Shown here: positions 48,957 to 61,458 of the stretch, piece by piece
How positions within the stretch are numbered: position 1 is the first letter of the stretch
Layout of the letters: the number at the start of each line of letters is the position of its first letter
Source of the DNA: Amphirosellinia nigrospora
Lineage: Eukaryota; Ascomycota; Sordariomycetes; Xylariales; Xylariaceae
DNA: 64,000 bases
Direction of reading: 5' to 3'
Assembly (NCBI GenBank): GCA_004123355.1
Contig: SCHM01000001.1
Location: 13,154,193 to 13,218,192 of the forward strand
Program-made: the position numbers and the translations under genes
Notes under the pieces: generated by a model
What the model was told of the DNA's origin: nothing
Databases searched by the model: none
What the model saw: only the letters and a program-made list of their open reading frames with translations

Positions 48957-51900
48957 GTTGAAGGAATGTCTAAGTGAGATGCTCACAAGAGAGATGCTAT
49001 CCGAATCAGCTGTGTCGAGCGCTGCTGTGCCTTCTTCTATCCATCTGGTGAAGGTATACGGACATGTTTATATACCAGATTGACGGCGGCCAACATGTGG
49101 AGCTCTCGCTTCACTGCCCGAGGACGAGTGTAAGCTGAACGCGCCTGATGCGTTGCAACCTTCCATGAACCTCACTCATGACCATCGATGGATATGCACA
49201 TACCGTCTAAGCCGGGCAGAAAGCATGGCCGAGAATCGAATGTTGATACTCCTGAGGGTGTGGAGGAAGTCTCGTGCAGACATTTTGGTCTATTGAATCA
49301 ATATTATCAAGGGGTACGCATGAGCCTAACGCGGAGAGGGCCAACAGCCCGAGTGTTGAGCAGGTCCCTGTCTTCGGCGGCGACCGTTCGATAACAAGAA
49401 CAGTGTGAGGGCATCGTGCTACACTTCGTCGTCGTCGTCGTCAGCATCTTCTAAGAATGACAGTCCCATATTGGTGCCCACATTTTAAGCATCGAGTCAG
49501 ATGCCCTGTAAAAACCACTAGTGTTTATGATGGAACCCTGCCTATCCGAAGAGCGAGCTCCTCCAAGCTTCCCGGCCAAGCCATTCTAGGTGAATTTATC
49601 AGTCAAGAATAATCGTATCGTGTGGCCCAACTGAGATCTCTGCTCAGCACGCCGACGCCACGGGCCGCACGGAGGAGAGGCTTACCAATCTCCAACTTCA
49701 ACAGACCTAGAAGGTTGTATTGTCACTGATCTGACCTCCATTGTTCACATCTTATGCAGTATTAGAACCGACATCACCTTATTCGAACATATTAGCAAAC
49801 TGAGGATATAGACCGGGGGACGGGGCAAATACGACCAATACCCGGTCGTCCATATGTGTACCTGCATGCAGTCCGTACGAAAGAAACAGAGGCTAGGCGC
49901 GCGGGACCCAGAAGCCAAAATAAGCCCCCGAGTACCACCTCGCGTGTGATAGAGCTAACATCGTGAGCAGGGAGTCAATGGCGGGCCGTCAGATGGAGCG
50001 AAGACAAGGATACGATGTTTTGTACATATGCGGTCTATTGTAAGGATTGTCTATATCTTAGTCAACACTTGATTCTAGGCAGTCTACTCACAAGCGGACT
50101 GCAGCCAATCGAGTCTGATACGTTCCTGGCAATGGTAGCCTTATAAGTACTTATACGTTGACTAGTTTAGGTTTGTCATAGTTAAGTAATTCGCAACCCC
50201 GAGTTCTTTATTGGCTGACCTGGGAGAATATATCTTCAAGTAATCCTGTTACGTAGGTGGCGCACAATAAGTCAGCGGTGTAACTTCCTTCAAGCCACAA
50301 CCGCGCAGCGACCACTCAGCTCATGAAAATGGTTTGGTAAAGGGTAAAACAAGGGTTAAATTTGGTGGCGAGACTTACGAGTTGTTGGGCTAAATTACGA
50401 CGGCTCGTAAGAGCCACCAAACGCCTCATAACGGTTATTCCCCTGAGTTGAAACGCGTACCCTATGCAAGCGGTTCACAGTAACTTTACCTTTGCGATGA
50501 GTCTTGTGGAACGCGCACGGAGCCTCCCTCGGTACCGATCTGTTTCTCCGTGCCGTCCTCACGTGGACTATTCATAGAAGCATTAAGCGTTTCGGCTTCT
50601 CCCGTTATGGAACACACAACTCCCCCACATCCCTTGGTTTTCAGCCTACGGCTGAGGCTTAAACAAGCCTAGCCAGTGCCCAACTACCTACTACCACTTG
50701 GTAGAGGATATATATCATACAGTAAAGAAGATGGGGCAGAGATTAGCGAGTGCGATGGACACGTAGTCCATGCCGATAGTAATTTATTGAAGCTGATATA
50801 ACTGTGGCTTTGAATTTCGTTGCGTTGCAAGGGACTTTTATCTCCAATCGAGAGGGACACGCAAGCTAATTCCTGAATGCAGGGCAGTATGCAGGAGAAA
50901 GGACGGGCCACGCGCCGCACGTGGAGAGAGCGCTCACGGTACTGTGTACACATGAAAGTGCTCTTACACCAGTCTAAAGCCCCCTCATGGGATGTAGTTA
51001 AAACGGCTCGGACAATAACCCACCCTTAATCAATGCAACCTTAGTTGGGACCTTGTTCCTGGCTTCGGGGCCAATGTGACATCAATCCACTAACTTGACT
51101 AGTGTATAGTGTTGGATTGCAGGTATCGCAATATGGAGCTCTAACAAAAACAGCTATCAGATCGCCGTTGCTACCATGTTTGCGAAGATGAATCACTAAG
51201 TGGTCATGTCTGAACTGCTGAGAAGGATGTCCGATAGAGGATGGTCAGTCCCCAGTGCCAGCTAAAAGTCATTATCGTTGGCGCATGTGACAAAACTGGT
51301 GAGGAACTAGGTATAGTAAATGCGGCGTATCACCCGTACGCACTTGTGAAAACCCTGCAAGTGCAGTCCCGAAATAGCAATTCTTAAACCCGAAAATCAT
51401 GGGCTAATCAACCACTGCGACTAATCGGAAAATATCTTTGGTAATATCGCGAGAAACCTGGTATCGACAATACCAGTAGGGCTTCGCTTGCGACCACCAA
51501 CCACATCCTTCCTCGCAACACATATTTGGCCAGGATGTAAATGCTGGAAGTTCAATGCGAACTTCAGGCCGACTCAGGCCATAATGCCTACGTTATGTGG
51601 AGATAGGACCGGGGTGGAAGCGGCTAGGTTGTCAATGGACCATGTCGGCTTCGTATCCCGCGTCTGCAGGGCTCACTTTTAAACTCTGTGCATAGCTAAC
51701 AGCCCCGTTATAGTCGAAGGTCCCACCACGGATGCCCTCCTACCCCGGAGGGCGTCGTCATCTATCTCGGTCTATAGAAGCCCGGCCCGCCGGGACCCTC
51801 GATAGCTGAGTATGAGGTTGACTTAGAGTCTCTATCTATTAACCCTATTACCTAGAGGGTTAAGGTATGGGGTCGATTCTTAGCGATGTAGGAAAAATAC

Positions 51901-54630
51901 CAATGTATTCTAGGAGTCTGTGTTTTACTGCGGAGTACGTATCGGTGAATCTTATCTCAATAGGTATGTGGACGCTGTTGATTCCGTTGAAATTCCGGGA
52001 CAACAGCTGTGATAGGTGGCGTGTCCTCCTTTGATAGTCATAAAAAGCTGATTGGAACGCGTCACGGGTATTTTCTCCTATCTCGCGAGCTGCGCTACCG
52101 CAGCCGACGGCTCGGTAAGCACTTCGCCAGGGTATCACCATATTATCTTGGGTGCGTGTTTAACGATGCAATTGCTGCAGCTCTTGAAAGATGCGAATCG
52201 GATCATTGCGCTTACCCAAACGACCAGAATCATGTATCATGATGCGATGGGGGCGGTTCTTAGATTGTGACCTGTCCTGGCTTTCTCTTGGAGGTACGGC
52301 TGAACACGAGGATTTGAAGCCTGGCGAAATCCTGTAGTCCAGTTCTGCCGCTCAAACTCAGCCGTATAATGACGGCGGTGCTTAGCGAAGAACTTTTGAC
52401 TCGTTCAATCTTAGGGAAGCCCGACCGACATTACCGAAGGTAGGCCATTCATTTCATAACGCGAGGCGACCCAACCCACGCCACTTCAAGCATCGAGACC
52501 TTCTCCTCTTTCGACGCTGAGATGCGGTCTGGTTGTTGGTCCTTCATGCAATCAACGTTACACCTAATCCGTGTCTTGGGCTAGGCTGAGTTTCTCACTA
52601 TCGGCGTCAGATATATCCCCTCGCTTACCAAATTCTCGCCAAAGCCTCGCCCCGTCAAGTGCAGGTGATTCTCGAAGCTCGGCGTTACCATGCGTTCATA
52701 ATATCGCCGAGCTTGGAGCCGGGCTGCAGACGGGAGTTATGGTCTTGGGTCTTGGGGGGAATTACTAGTGACGCCAAGAACCTGCCGTACATGCCGTCTG
52801 ACCACCTGAACATGTATTTACTGGATACGCCCAACGTTCCCGAAGAAACCGGAGAGCATTGGTCGCTTGTTTCCTGGCCATGCCTTGTCGTGCCAGGCTG
52901 GTAATGCCAAAGTAGGAGTGGCACATGGCTACCAAGTGTCTCAATGGAATGCCAAGCTACAACGGTCAGTCTAACTACTCGGTAATTGTCGCCAAGACCA
53001 GTCGATGTTCACGAAGGTACGCTACTCCGTGTAGCATTCTACCTCCCTCGTTTACGGATACGTCTAGATTTATCCGAGTCAGATGCGACCATCCAAGGAA
53101 AAGAAATGGGGGTCGCGAAATCGAGATACCGAGATCGAGTCAGTATCGTCATCTTCGACAAATAACCCACGGTGGTGTTCTTAATGGATGCATCATCACT
53201 TACACCCCTCACATCGAGTTGCCAAGATCCAGTGCCTAGGTGATTGGGTGGATCGTTCTTCTAGAAGCAGGAAAACATTCCGCCACTTTACCATATCTCT
53301 AACTTTCTTGGTACCTTTCGCGGGGAAGGGGGAATGCGTTCATGCATTCTTGCCTTAGAATATGATGATAAGCAAGTGCTTTAGGTTCGGATGTTACCAT
53401 AGTCATCAGGTCAGATCCATATCTACTTGTTTATATGCCATAAGTTGACGTAAATATGAGAGCATCGTCAGCAACCGAGCGCGTGGGATCCATGGCTGTT
53501 CTTGATACAACAGCTCACCCTTCGGACGGCGTATGAGAAGCGAGAATTTTGAAAACATTGTCCTCTCTCACCGTCTATAAACCTATAAGCGAAAAGTGAG
53601 GATAGAAATCACCTGCCACTTTGAGGATGCATCATACCAGAGGCTCTACGACTAACGTGAGAATACTAAGCCTCAAAGTAATATCATATGCCAACGTTGG
53701 GCTTACCAGTCAAGCCTACCGCTGACATCCTGAAATAGCCCAAGGATAGTTCGGTCATTCGAACGAGACTGGCCGGCAGTCCACTAAAGCCGTGCATCGG
53801 TATTGAATACGATGTTCTGTTTTTCCAGAGGAAATTCAATCCCCCCCGGTAAGATTGAGCGTATCTCGTCAAGTCGGCTTCTCGGCTTCTCGGTTTATTC
53901 TAGGTCCGTAGATTGGGTTCGAACCTTGTTATGATCCGGTCCTTTTTCGCCTATCTTCCCGCCCATAGCTGAACCCTCAAGTCTCCTAAGCGATACTAGT
54001 GTGATTGATCTGACGGCAGGCATTATATTGGACTAGGTATTCGGCATATTCGGTTTGTTTGGGCAGTAGAGGACTCTCTTGGCAATAGTTGATCGAGTAC
54101 GAACAAATTGACGACCCGTGCTATGAATCAATCACCCTGAGGTGAATATCTTACTAGTTAGATATTCGTCATGTTTCCGTGGAGATGATGTAGTATAACT
54201 TGAGCCCTTCCATGACAGATGACCGCAGTTAGATTGGTTATTGTAGAAGATATTTATTACATAATCGAAAATCGATCAGGCGATGTTGGGAGGATTCCCT
54301 AAGCTGACCTTGCCGCGAGATGAGCCATATAGATTTAGCGTGGTCTAACGATTTGATAGGCTGGTCAGCTTTTGTACAGTTGGTCACAAGACTCTTAACC
54401 CCTTGGAGCAGAACACAACTCCAAATTTCTCGTTCCGCTATGATAATGGAACTTCGTGTGTTGGTGGTAACATATGAACCTAGGTTTCCCACCTTTTTTC
54501 TATCATCGACAGACGGTGCCCGAGAAGCCCTTCTTTATACCAAGGGAATGGGTAACGTGTAGATGAGGAGCTTTGTAGATGTCCATTATTAATGCGACTT
54601 TATGTTACAATGTCGTCATGGCCGGGTTCG
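48957..54630. other. 5.7-kb gene desert
   Basis: No gene I can support. The proximal 500 bp are the laccase promoter. A CGT trinucleotide run lies near 49423-49440. A compact group of three inverted repeats lies at about 51735-51865. Frames of 60-100 codons occur throughout without domain, codon bias or splice support; decayed genes cannot be excluded. Confidence 0.5.
51735..51865. repeat. Cluster of three short inverted repeats
   Basis: Within about 130 bp: CCCTCCTACCCCGGAGGG, CCCGGCCCGCCGGG, and TAACCCT...AGGGTTA. They lie in an otherwise featureless region and are more GC-rich than the flanks. Could be the remnant of a small non-coding mobile element; no terminal repeats are clear. Confidence 0.4.
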
Positions 54631-55604
54631 TCATATTTTCGCCCTGTGGGTGTTTGACTTTGGCCCGACGGGTATATTGGGATGATTCACAGCTAGTTGG
54701 AGGCCGGTAATAGCTTCAAGCTCGTCTACGGCTTCAAAAGCCCTCCCAAGCGATACCTTGATCGTGCGAAATCCTATTTTCCGGCCGCCCTTCAGGTTTT
54801 CTCCAATGTCATCTAGAAAAACAACCTCATCAGGCTTGACACCATCTGCCCAACCTAGCGACATGCCCCTCTCCGAGGAAGCATTAGCTCGCGCGAACTT
54901 ATCGACTTCTCGCAGGGTGTGTTCGTACATCCGGGGATCCGGTTTCCGCAGACCGACATGGGCTGAGGAACAAAATACATCAAAGAGACTACGGATCGGG
55001 TCCGCGTAGAAATCGTCCCTATGTAACGGGTGGCCCTTGGGGAAGATAACAGTGTTGCTCATCGCGGCAATAATGAAGCGACCGCTTGCCCTCAGCCGTT
55101 GTAGAGCCGGGAACATCCATGGGTCGGGGGCTGTCGATATTGTCATCATGTCATTGAATAGCCAACGCCCATCCACTTGAGGCACAGGCGGCAGCTCTTG
55201 TGGTAGCTTCGGGTCCTTAGCTGCTTGTATCTTATAAAACGCAGCCCACCTCTCTGCGTTATGCAAGTCCCCATTGAAGCCAATGAAAAAAGCATCGTTC
55301 ATGAGGATCTCACCCCTTTCGAGTCGATGCCAGAACCCATCTGGCGCAGTCTTGGAAATAGAGTAATTAATCCAGCCTGGCGGAATGCCGAGACTCAGCT
55401 CATAATCTAGGATAGACTGGAAGGGTGAGACAACCTAATAGAGATGTCAGTTGGCGTATGCGTCGTTGTTAGATTGCCATAGATGGTGAGAGCCTTGGGA
55501 ATATATGACAAGGAGTGCGGAATGGCGGTTGTTCATATTGGCTGAACTTACGCAAACACCTCCGATGTCAAATAATAGCACCTTCGGGTCTTCTGAGTCG
55601 TCAT
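54631..55604 (-). CDS. HAD-superfamily hydrolase (epoxide hydrolase N-terminal type)
   Basis: Haloacid-dehalogenase-like hydrolase. Two exons (55552-55604 and 54631-55434) separated by a 117-bp intron. Motif I is VLLFDIGGVC (D-x-G-G-V), motif II is AAMSNT, motif III is the lysine in HVGLRKPDPRMYEHTL, motif IV is EVVFLDDIGENLKGGRKIGF. A cap region follows motif I (SILDYELSLGIPPGWINYSI, GFWHRLERGEILMNDAF). Most members are soluble phosphatases or domains resembling the N-terminal half of soluble epoxide hydrolase and the HAD part of ACAD10/11; substrate unknown. The start ATG at 55604 is out of frame with motif I by one base, explained by one G missing from a GG after MT. Divergent from RPL5 across about 450 bp. 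Confidence 0.82.
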
Positions 55605-56055
55605 GATATCAATGTTCTAGGCCGGTCTAGCAGTCAATGTTATAGCTATATGTCTATCGAAAGAATGTCGGGTTTCAAAAAAAGCGGTAAGAGATGACTC
55701 GCGACCTAGGTAGCGAGTGTGTTGAACCTCGAGAAGTTACTAGATGCCATGCAACGTGCATGAGCCTCGGCTTTAATTGAAGTCTATGCCTAATAGGGAA
55801 ATCTAGAAGATAGGCCGCAAGATGGTCTGTGCGCAAGCACTCGTCGTCGCCCACCTTAGATCGTAGCCCACCACACTACCCCTCCCCACCAATCAGAAAT
55901 CCAGGGCCCCAAGCGAATATTCGCCCACAAAAAGTCCAGCCCACTATCTATCATTTTTCTGAGGCGCGAACCGGAACACCACGCCTTCGTCTACACCAAC
56001 CAACCCAACCTGTTCAACGAGCTGATACTATCGCCAATCAGCCAAATCAGTCAAG
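55605..56055. promoter_or_regulatory. Bidirectional promoter region HAD/RPL5
   Basis: A 451-bp gap separates the two divergent start codons, so both promoters must lie here. The RPL5-proximal 200 bp are C/A-rich (CACACTACCCCTCCCCACC, CCAACCAACCCAACC), as is common upstream of fungal ribosomal protein genes. No specific factor site assigned. Confidence 0.5.
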
Positions 56056-57187
56056 ATGGTGAGTTGATAACGCCGTCCGTGCCAACTGCGACGCTAGAAA
56101 TGGCCTCTCCAGTTGCCCTTGGGACCGAGAGAGTCGATGCAAGATGCTTCGGATCAGGTCCGTCTGAAGCGCAAATTGCTGACTTGGCACTATCGTGATA
56201 GACCTTCCACAAGCTGGTCAAGAATAGCGCGTACTACAGGTGAGTGCACGTCTCTTTCGTGCCCATATCCACATCCGCACCCGCACCCGCAATCCTCAGC
56301 TAACCTCGTACTCTCGCTGCCAGTCGCTTCCAGACCAAGTACAAGCGCAGAAGAGAGGGAAAGACCGATTACTATGCCCGCAAGCGGTTGATCACCCAGG
56401 CCAAGAACAAGTACAATGCGCCCAAGTACCGCCTAGTCGTCCGCTTCACCAACCGCGACATCATCATGCAGATCGTCACCTCAGAAATCTCCGGTGACAA
56501 GGTCTTCGCCTCGGCCTATTCCCACGAACTCAAGGCCTACGGCATCACCCACGGTCTCACCAACTGGGCCGCCGCTTATTCCACCGGTCTGCTGATCGCC
56601 CGTCGTGTCCTCAAGAAGCTCGGTCTCGACGAGACCTTCACTGGTGTCGAGGAGGCTGATGGAGAGTATACTCTAACCGAGGCTGCCGAAGAGGATGGCG
56701 AGGAGCGCCGCCCTTTCAAGGCCTTCCTCGATGTTGGTTTGGCCCGCACTTCCACTGGTGCACGTATCTTCGGTGCTATGAAGGGAGCTTCCGACGGCGG
56801 TATCTTCGTCCCCCACTCCGAGAACCGCTTCCCTGGTTTCGACATGGAGTCTGAGGAGCTCGACGCTGAGACCCTCCGAAAGTACATCTTCGGTGGCCAC
56901 GTTGCTGAGTACATGGAGACCCTGGCCGATGATGACGAGGAGCGATACAAGAGCCAGTTCGGCCAATACCTCGAGGATGACATTGAGGCCGATGGTCTCG
57001 AGGACCTGTACACCGAGGCCCACGCCGCTATCCGCGAGGACCCTTCAAGAAGGCTGATGGTGAGGGCTCTAAGAAGACGAAGGAGGAATGGAAGGCCGAG
57101 AGCAAGAAGTACCAGACAGTCAAGTCTACCAGGGCTGAGAGGGAGGACAGAATCAAGGCCAAGATCGCCGAGCTGCGTGACGCATAA
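56056..57187 (+). CDS. RPL5: 60S ribosomal protein uL18 (L5)
   Basis: Large-subunit protein that carries 5S rRNA into the ribosome. Exon 1 is only the ATG (56056-56058), followed by GTGAGT; exon 2 is 56202-56239 ([13 protein letters not shown]) and exon 3 starts at 56324 ([20 protein letters not shown]). Then [107 protein letters not shown] and a C-terminal lysine-rich tail. A one-base gap in the C-run at 57041-57043 shifts the frame 140 bases before the end; with one C restored the tail reads [11 protein letters not shown] ... [13 protein letters not shown] and stops at 57187, giving the expected length near 300. For an essential single gene this break is almost certainly a base error. Confidence 0.95.
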
Positions 57188-57859
57188 ACTACTGGTAAGG
57201 TATAAAAAACAAAAAGGGATGTCTTCTTTGCACTTGACGGTTGCTTTCGGCATGGGGAGTTCATAGGAATGGCATTCTCGACAGGTCGCTTAACGAATTG
57301 ATGAAGTTGAGGCTCTGTCAATATAATGATTTCTCACGTGATCCTATTAATCAACCAATGGTTGTGAAATTATGGGCCTATCAGAGTCTTGATACAGAAG
57401 AGAGGGGTCTTTTATACACCGTACATCTCTACCAGCATCACCATTCCATCCACTCATTTCTATCACAATGCCAACAAGCAGCACATTGCAAATGCACTGA
57501 CAGTTATCTATAAAACGATAAGCTTTCAGGTGCCCATATGCTGTTGAGTAATAAATGCGGCCTGAATCTATTAGCCAACATACGCAACAACATTCTTGCA
57601 GAAGTCCACCAAATACACTTTCGACATGAGCAAACCATCCTAATCTCAATCTTAATTTTTGCTCCCCGTCCTACACCGGAGACAACCTCTCAACATAAAG
57701 AGGCGAAATCAGGTCAACTTTCCGCGATCATTTCAAGATATGCAATGATCCGACGCCAACCCCAATCTAGCTTGATTTATCTATGTAAGAATTTATCCAA
57801 AGTCTTGCCTTCGCACAGTTCGTCATCCTGCTCATCCGTGTCCTCCCGCGTTTCGCACT
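57188..57859. other. Convergent 3' flanks
   Basis: Between RPL5 and the coiled-coil gene. No supported gene; AT-rich with typical 3'-end composition. Confidence 0.5.
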
Positions 57860-59126
57860 CTACATGTGGTCCCGCACATCCTCCTCCCCATGCGGCCACG
57901 GCCCCCATAATGCCGCCGGCAACTCCGTTCCTATCAGCGAAGAAGAAGCCAAGTGGTTCTGGAGACGAGGAGTGTGAGTGTACCAAGGAGAGCTCAACGG
58001 CCAAAATTCCTAGAGGTAGGTTAGATGGTGGGAGAGCATGAGAGAGGGAATACGCATGATCAAGGTTAGGATTGGCGAATGACACAAACCGAGGCATGCT
58101 GATGATAACGAACTTACTGCTGCGTCAATGGCCAGCGGAAAGGCCGGCTCCGGCCTCCACCATTCGTCGGAGCTGTGGAACAGAATTCCGGCGTCGCGAT
58201 CTCTTCGATCAGAGCCTTGATGGCGGTATGGAAAGTTGCTCCCGTGAGTACGGGCTCTTTATGTCTATGATGGGGGGTGGGTCCGTTGTGGCGTGCCATT
58301 ACCCTGCCTTTGTAATCCCTGAACGCTTGCAGATACTGATCCTCGGACGCCTTGCGCTTCTCGGGTGTCGTGGTGGCCGAGGAAGACTCCTTCTCGGGCG
58401 TGCGGGGCGTCGGCGGCGTCCGAGGAGCGTCCGCCTCCTCGTCCTCGACCCCTTCTTCCGCTGCCGACAACGTAACCGACTCGAGGTCTTCGTCGGCCGG
58501 TAGCTCTCCGGACGCCAGTTTCTCATCAGGGCGGCGTCTCTCGAAGCCTTGGCGGGCGCGCTGAGTCTTTTCACGAGCCTCCTGGATCTCCTGGTTACGC
58601 TGGAGGACGTCACGGTACAGGGAGTCACGGGCCTCTTCCATCTGGCGAACCTGGTCGCGGAGTTTTTCGAGCTTTTCCTGCATCTCCACGATCCGTTCGC
58701 GGTTCTGCGCAATCAGGTTGTTGAGATTGGCAATGTGGCCTTGCAGGTACCTAGTGTTCGATGAAACTGTTAGATGCTGATGTGGTGCGAAGCTACGGAA
58801 TATACATGTAGGGTGGGGCTAGGGATGTCGTATGATGACGGCACCGAGAAAGAAAGAAGATAATAAAACCCACCGCGAGCCTAGAGCCAGAGATGGAGGC
58901 TCTACAACATCTACTGGATTGGACGGTGCTGGGCGCTCGTCCGCCATTGTGGGAGTCGGAGTAGCTTTCGAACTGGATGGATGTGGCCTATGGCAGAGAC
59001 TTTTCAGGTTCATTAGTAGACTGCGTTATACGCCAACGTTGTTAGTTTTGCAGTGTCATTCACATACTTGTGACGCATCTTGGCCAAGTCCTCGAGCGTG
59101 GGCGGCTCTTTTGGTGGAAAGGACAT
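57860..59126 (-). CDS. Conserved-looking coiled-coil protein, unknown function
   Basis: Not recognised. Splicing from ATG 59126 gives MSFPPKEPPTLEDLAKMRH, an intron with donor GTATGT, a proline/serine segment (PHPSSSKATPTPTMADERPA), then after a second intron (donor GTGGGT, acceptor CTAG) a heptad-like helix: YLQGHIANLNNLIAQNRERI, VEMQEKLEKLRDQVRQMEEA, QRNQEIQEAREKTQRARQGF. An acidic and TP-rich linker (EEGVEDEEADAPRTPPTPRT) follows, then EDQYLQAFRDYKGRVMARHN and AIKALIEEIATPEF. A final intron (donor GTAAGT) leads to FWPLSSPWYTHTPRL and LPAALWGPWPHGEEDVRDHM before the stop at 57860-57862. Four consistent introns and well-formed ends make it a real gene. It may act as a scaffold through the coiled coil; nothing more can be said. 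Confidence 0.65.
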
Positions 59127-59800
59127 TATTGTTTGGGTAAGTGTGAGGAGAGAAGGGTGGAAGAGAACTTCGACTGTCTGTGGAAAGATACTTATATTGT
59201 CGATCTGTTGAGTTTCATTGCAAAAAAAGCGGGTGGTAACCTACTTACATAGCAAGAGTCGTCGTAAGTCTGCCGCGGTAGCCCAACAAGTGGTCCTACA
59301 GTTTGAGGGTCGGCTGCAGGTATAAAGTGTAATCGGTCAGCCTCTGGCTTAAGTGTGTGGCTTGTTACCTGTTTATACTTGGAAGATGCTGTGGTGCGTG
59401 GTAGCTGAGCAATATAACGTTTGAGCTGGATACATTCTTCTGATCATACCTACTAGCAAATCTTTGAGTTCTCATTGTATCAAGTATTGTAAAGAAGAAG
59501 CTAAGAATGATATTAAACCTACCTGTCTCTAGGTGAGGAATCACAGCGCGCTTTTTAAGTCACGCTGTGCATCAGGTATTCCCAACCAAAATTAATTTTC
59601 TCGGCCCTCAACGCATAGCCAGCTTACTAGGAAACCTAACCTCTGCCTAGGCGTCTAGGCCAATTGGTTATTCTGCCCGTGTCTTCTAGCTTCTTAACTG
59701 AGCTAGAACAGTCCACACGATACGCGTCGAAAGCTTAAAGCGCAGGCAGTGTGTGAAAAATCAGATCTGTACATTTTTTATTGTTGCGATTCTTACCTAA
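59127..59800. other. Intergenic
   Basis: Promoter of the coiled-coil gene and AT-rich DNA. No gene seen. Confidence 0.4.
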
Positions 59801-60241
59801 GTACATATTTATCAGCCCTGAGGGAGAGACTGACCACTACCGAAGAGAGCAATAATCAACTACAAAAAACCTCTAAAAAAAGAGGAAGAATTCACTACCC
59901 TCACTCGGTTAAAGGACGAGCATTTAAAAAAGATTCGAGTTCTAGAACAAGTAGTTGCCAACCATCAACATTCGCACGACCCCACTCATCCACACAATTG
60001 TGATAAAATCAAAAACTTGCGACAACAAATATCCGAGTCAAAATCTATCAATCAGTCCCGGGAAATAAAGATAGCTATCCTTAAGGTTAATAAACGTCAC
60101 TTAACCGAATCACTCGGAAAAAAAAAGGATCTAGTTGATCAACAAAATAAAAAAATTCAAAAACTCCAAGATAAATGCAAAACTCTCCAAGAACAAAAAA
60201 AAAAATTAAACGATCGGTTACTTAATCACGTACTAAAGTAG
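59801..60241 (+). CDS. AT-rich coiled-coil ORF, unknown
   Basis: Reading LSALRERLTTTEESNNQLQ in one frame and, after a seven-A run near 59875, KKEEEFTTLTRLKDEHLKKI in the next, this continues as RVLEQVVANHQHSHDPTHPH, NCDKIKNLRQQISESKSIN, LGKKKDLVDQQNKKIQKLQD and ends at LLNHVLK, stop 60241. It is a lysine/glutamine-rich heptad pattern throughout, with A-rich codons unlike the GC-richer housekeeping genes. No start in frame is convincing, so the N terminus may be in another exon or lost. Family not recognised; could be a fragment of a mobile or lineage-specific gene. Confidence 0.4.
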
Positions 60242-61458
60242 ATAAATTCGTTAGAAGGAAAAAAGAGACAAAAAAAGGAGAATCACTGTGCTGTCGCTCA
60301 TGTATATCTAGATTATAAAGATGGGAAATCTTGCGATTGGAATGCTTCCACCCTGGCGGTGCCTGTGGTGGGGGTGGTAGGTACCTAACCCCGCTTAACC
60401 CCAGAACAAGATTTCGTTAGGTTAAGTACTTCTTATCGTCATACATGCTTTCGAGATTCTAATAACCGGAGGAGAGTATTATAATTCATCTCGACTAACC
60501 TTCACAGCAAACGGTTATTCGGATTCGCACTAGCAAATTATCTGACGGTTAATTCGACCTCAGGCTCCGAATAAACAGTCATGTCACGAAACCACAACGC
60601 CCAAAGCCACAGTATTAGCCACAGCGCTACGGAAACAAAGAGATCATCTGTATATAGCCTAGTTACGCCTACGAAGGTATTTAGAGGCCTTCGCGCAACA
60701 ACAAGTATAGATGACCTACCCCATACATCACAGGGTCCCTGACAAGTCAATTTACTATCGACTGACCGATGATTAGCCATTACTTCCTACTCTTAGTCAT
60801 CTCTGATGCCACATGGCCAAGATCCTCGTTTGCAGGTGGTTGCGTCTTCGGGCAGCCACCATTACTTGGCCTCCTCCCTCAGGTCTTTTCCCTTGGCAGT
60901 AGTAGGGATATTCCCCTAGGAAAGCAAATATCACAAGGGCTTAGAAAGAGGGCTTGGAATTGGTTTAAATTGAGTGTCATGATACAGAACTGCACACTAT
61001 ACCACAACACTACAAAAGGTAGAACGTTGTCAAGTCGAGCACTTGACTGCTTACAGTTGACTATACGTGTACTGGACTCGTGACATTGAGTAATAAGCAA
61101 CTATAGTGGCAAAGGGGTTATATAGATCTAAGTTTCCTATTCCCTAGGAAGGAGAATTTTGTGCCCTTTTATGCTTAGAATTCTCCTTTCTTTCCTACGG
61201 CTTTGCGGACCTCCTCTAACCTAAAGAGACTCCTGTGTAGCCGGAGAAGCAAGTGTCTTGGTATTCAAATTCGGCTTTGGTGTTTTTAGGGAAAACAATA
61301 CAATAAGATATATGCTGGTACTAAACTATCATTATTTTGCTGGGGCTTTTATGAACTGGTTATTCTAGTGTTAAGAAGTTGTGGTTGGTGCCGAATAATC
61401 ATTTCGGCAAGGTTTATTCTGACTAATAATCACTAACTTACAATCGTTATTGCCTCGC
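60242..61458. other. Intergenic, AT-rich
   Basis: One TAGGTACCTA palindrome at 60378-60387 and a small minus frame (60538-60780) with a tryptophan-rich hydrophobic stretch but no other support. Confidence 0.4.
60378..60387. repeat. TAGGTACCTA palindrome
   Basis: The half-unit-shifted form of the window's common palindrome; other perfect copies of this form lie at 4762-4771 and 17985-17994. Confidence 0.75.

Noticed and set aside
53910-53960. GGGTTCGAACC resembling a tRNA T-arm, with a T-run downstream
   Set aside because: The T-stem does not pair well and no matching acceptor, D or anticodon stems were found on either strand.
56576-57253. 225-codon minus frame
   Set aside because: Shadow of RPL5, which is unambiguous on the plus strand.
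60538-60780. 80-codon minus frame with a Trp-rich hydrophobic stretch
   Set aside because: Isolated, no other support, short enough to arise by chance.
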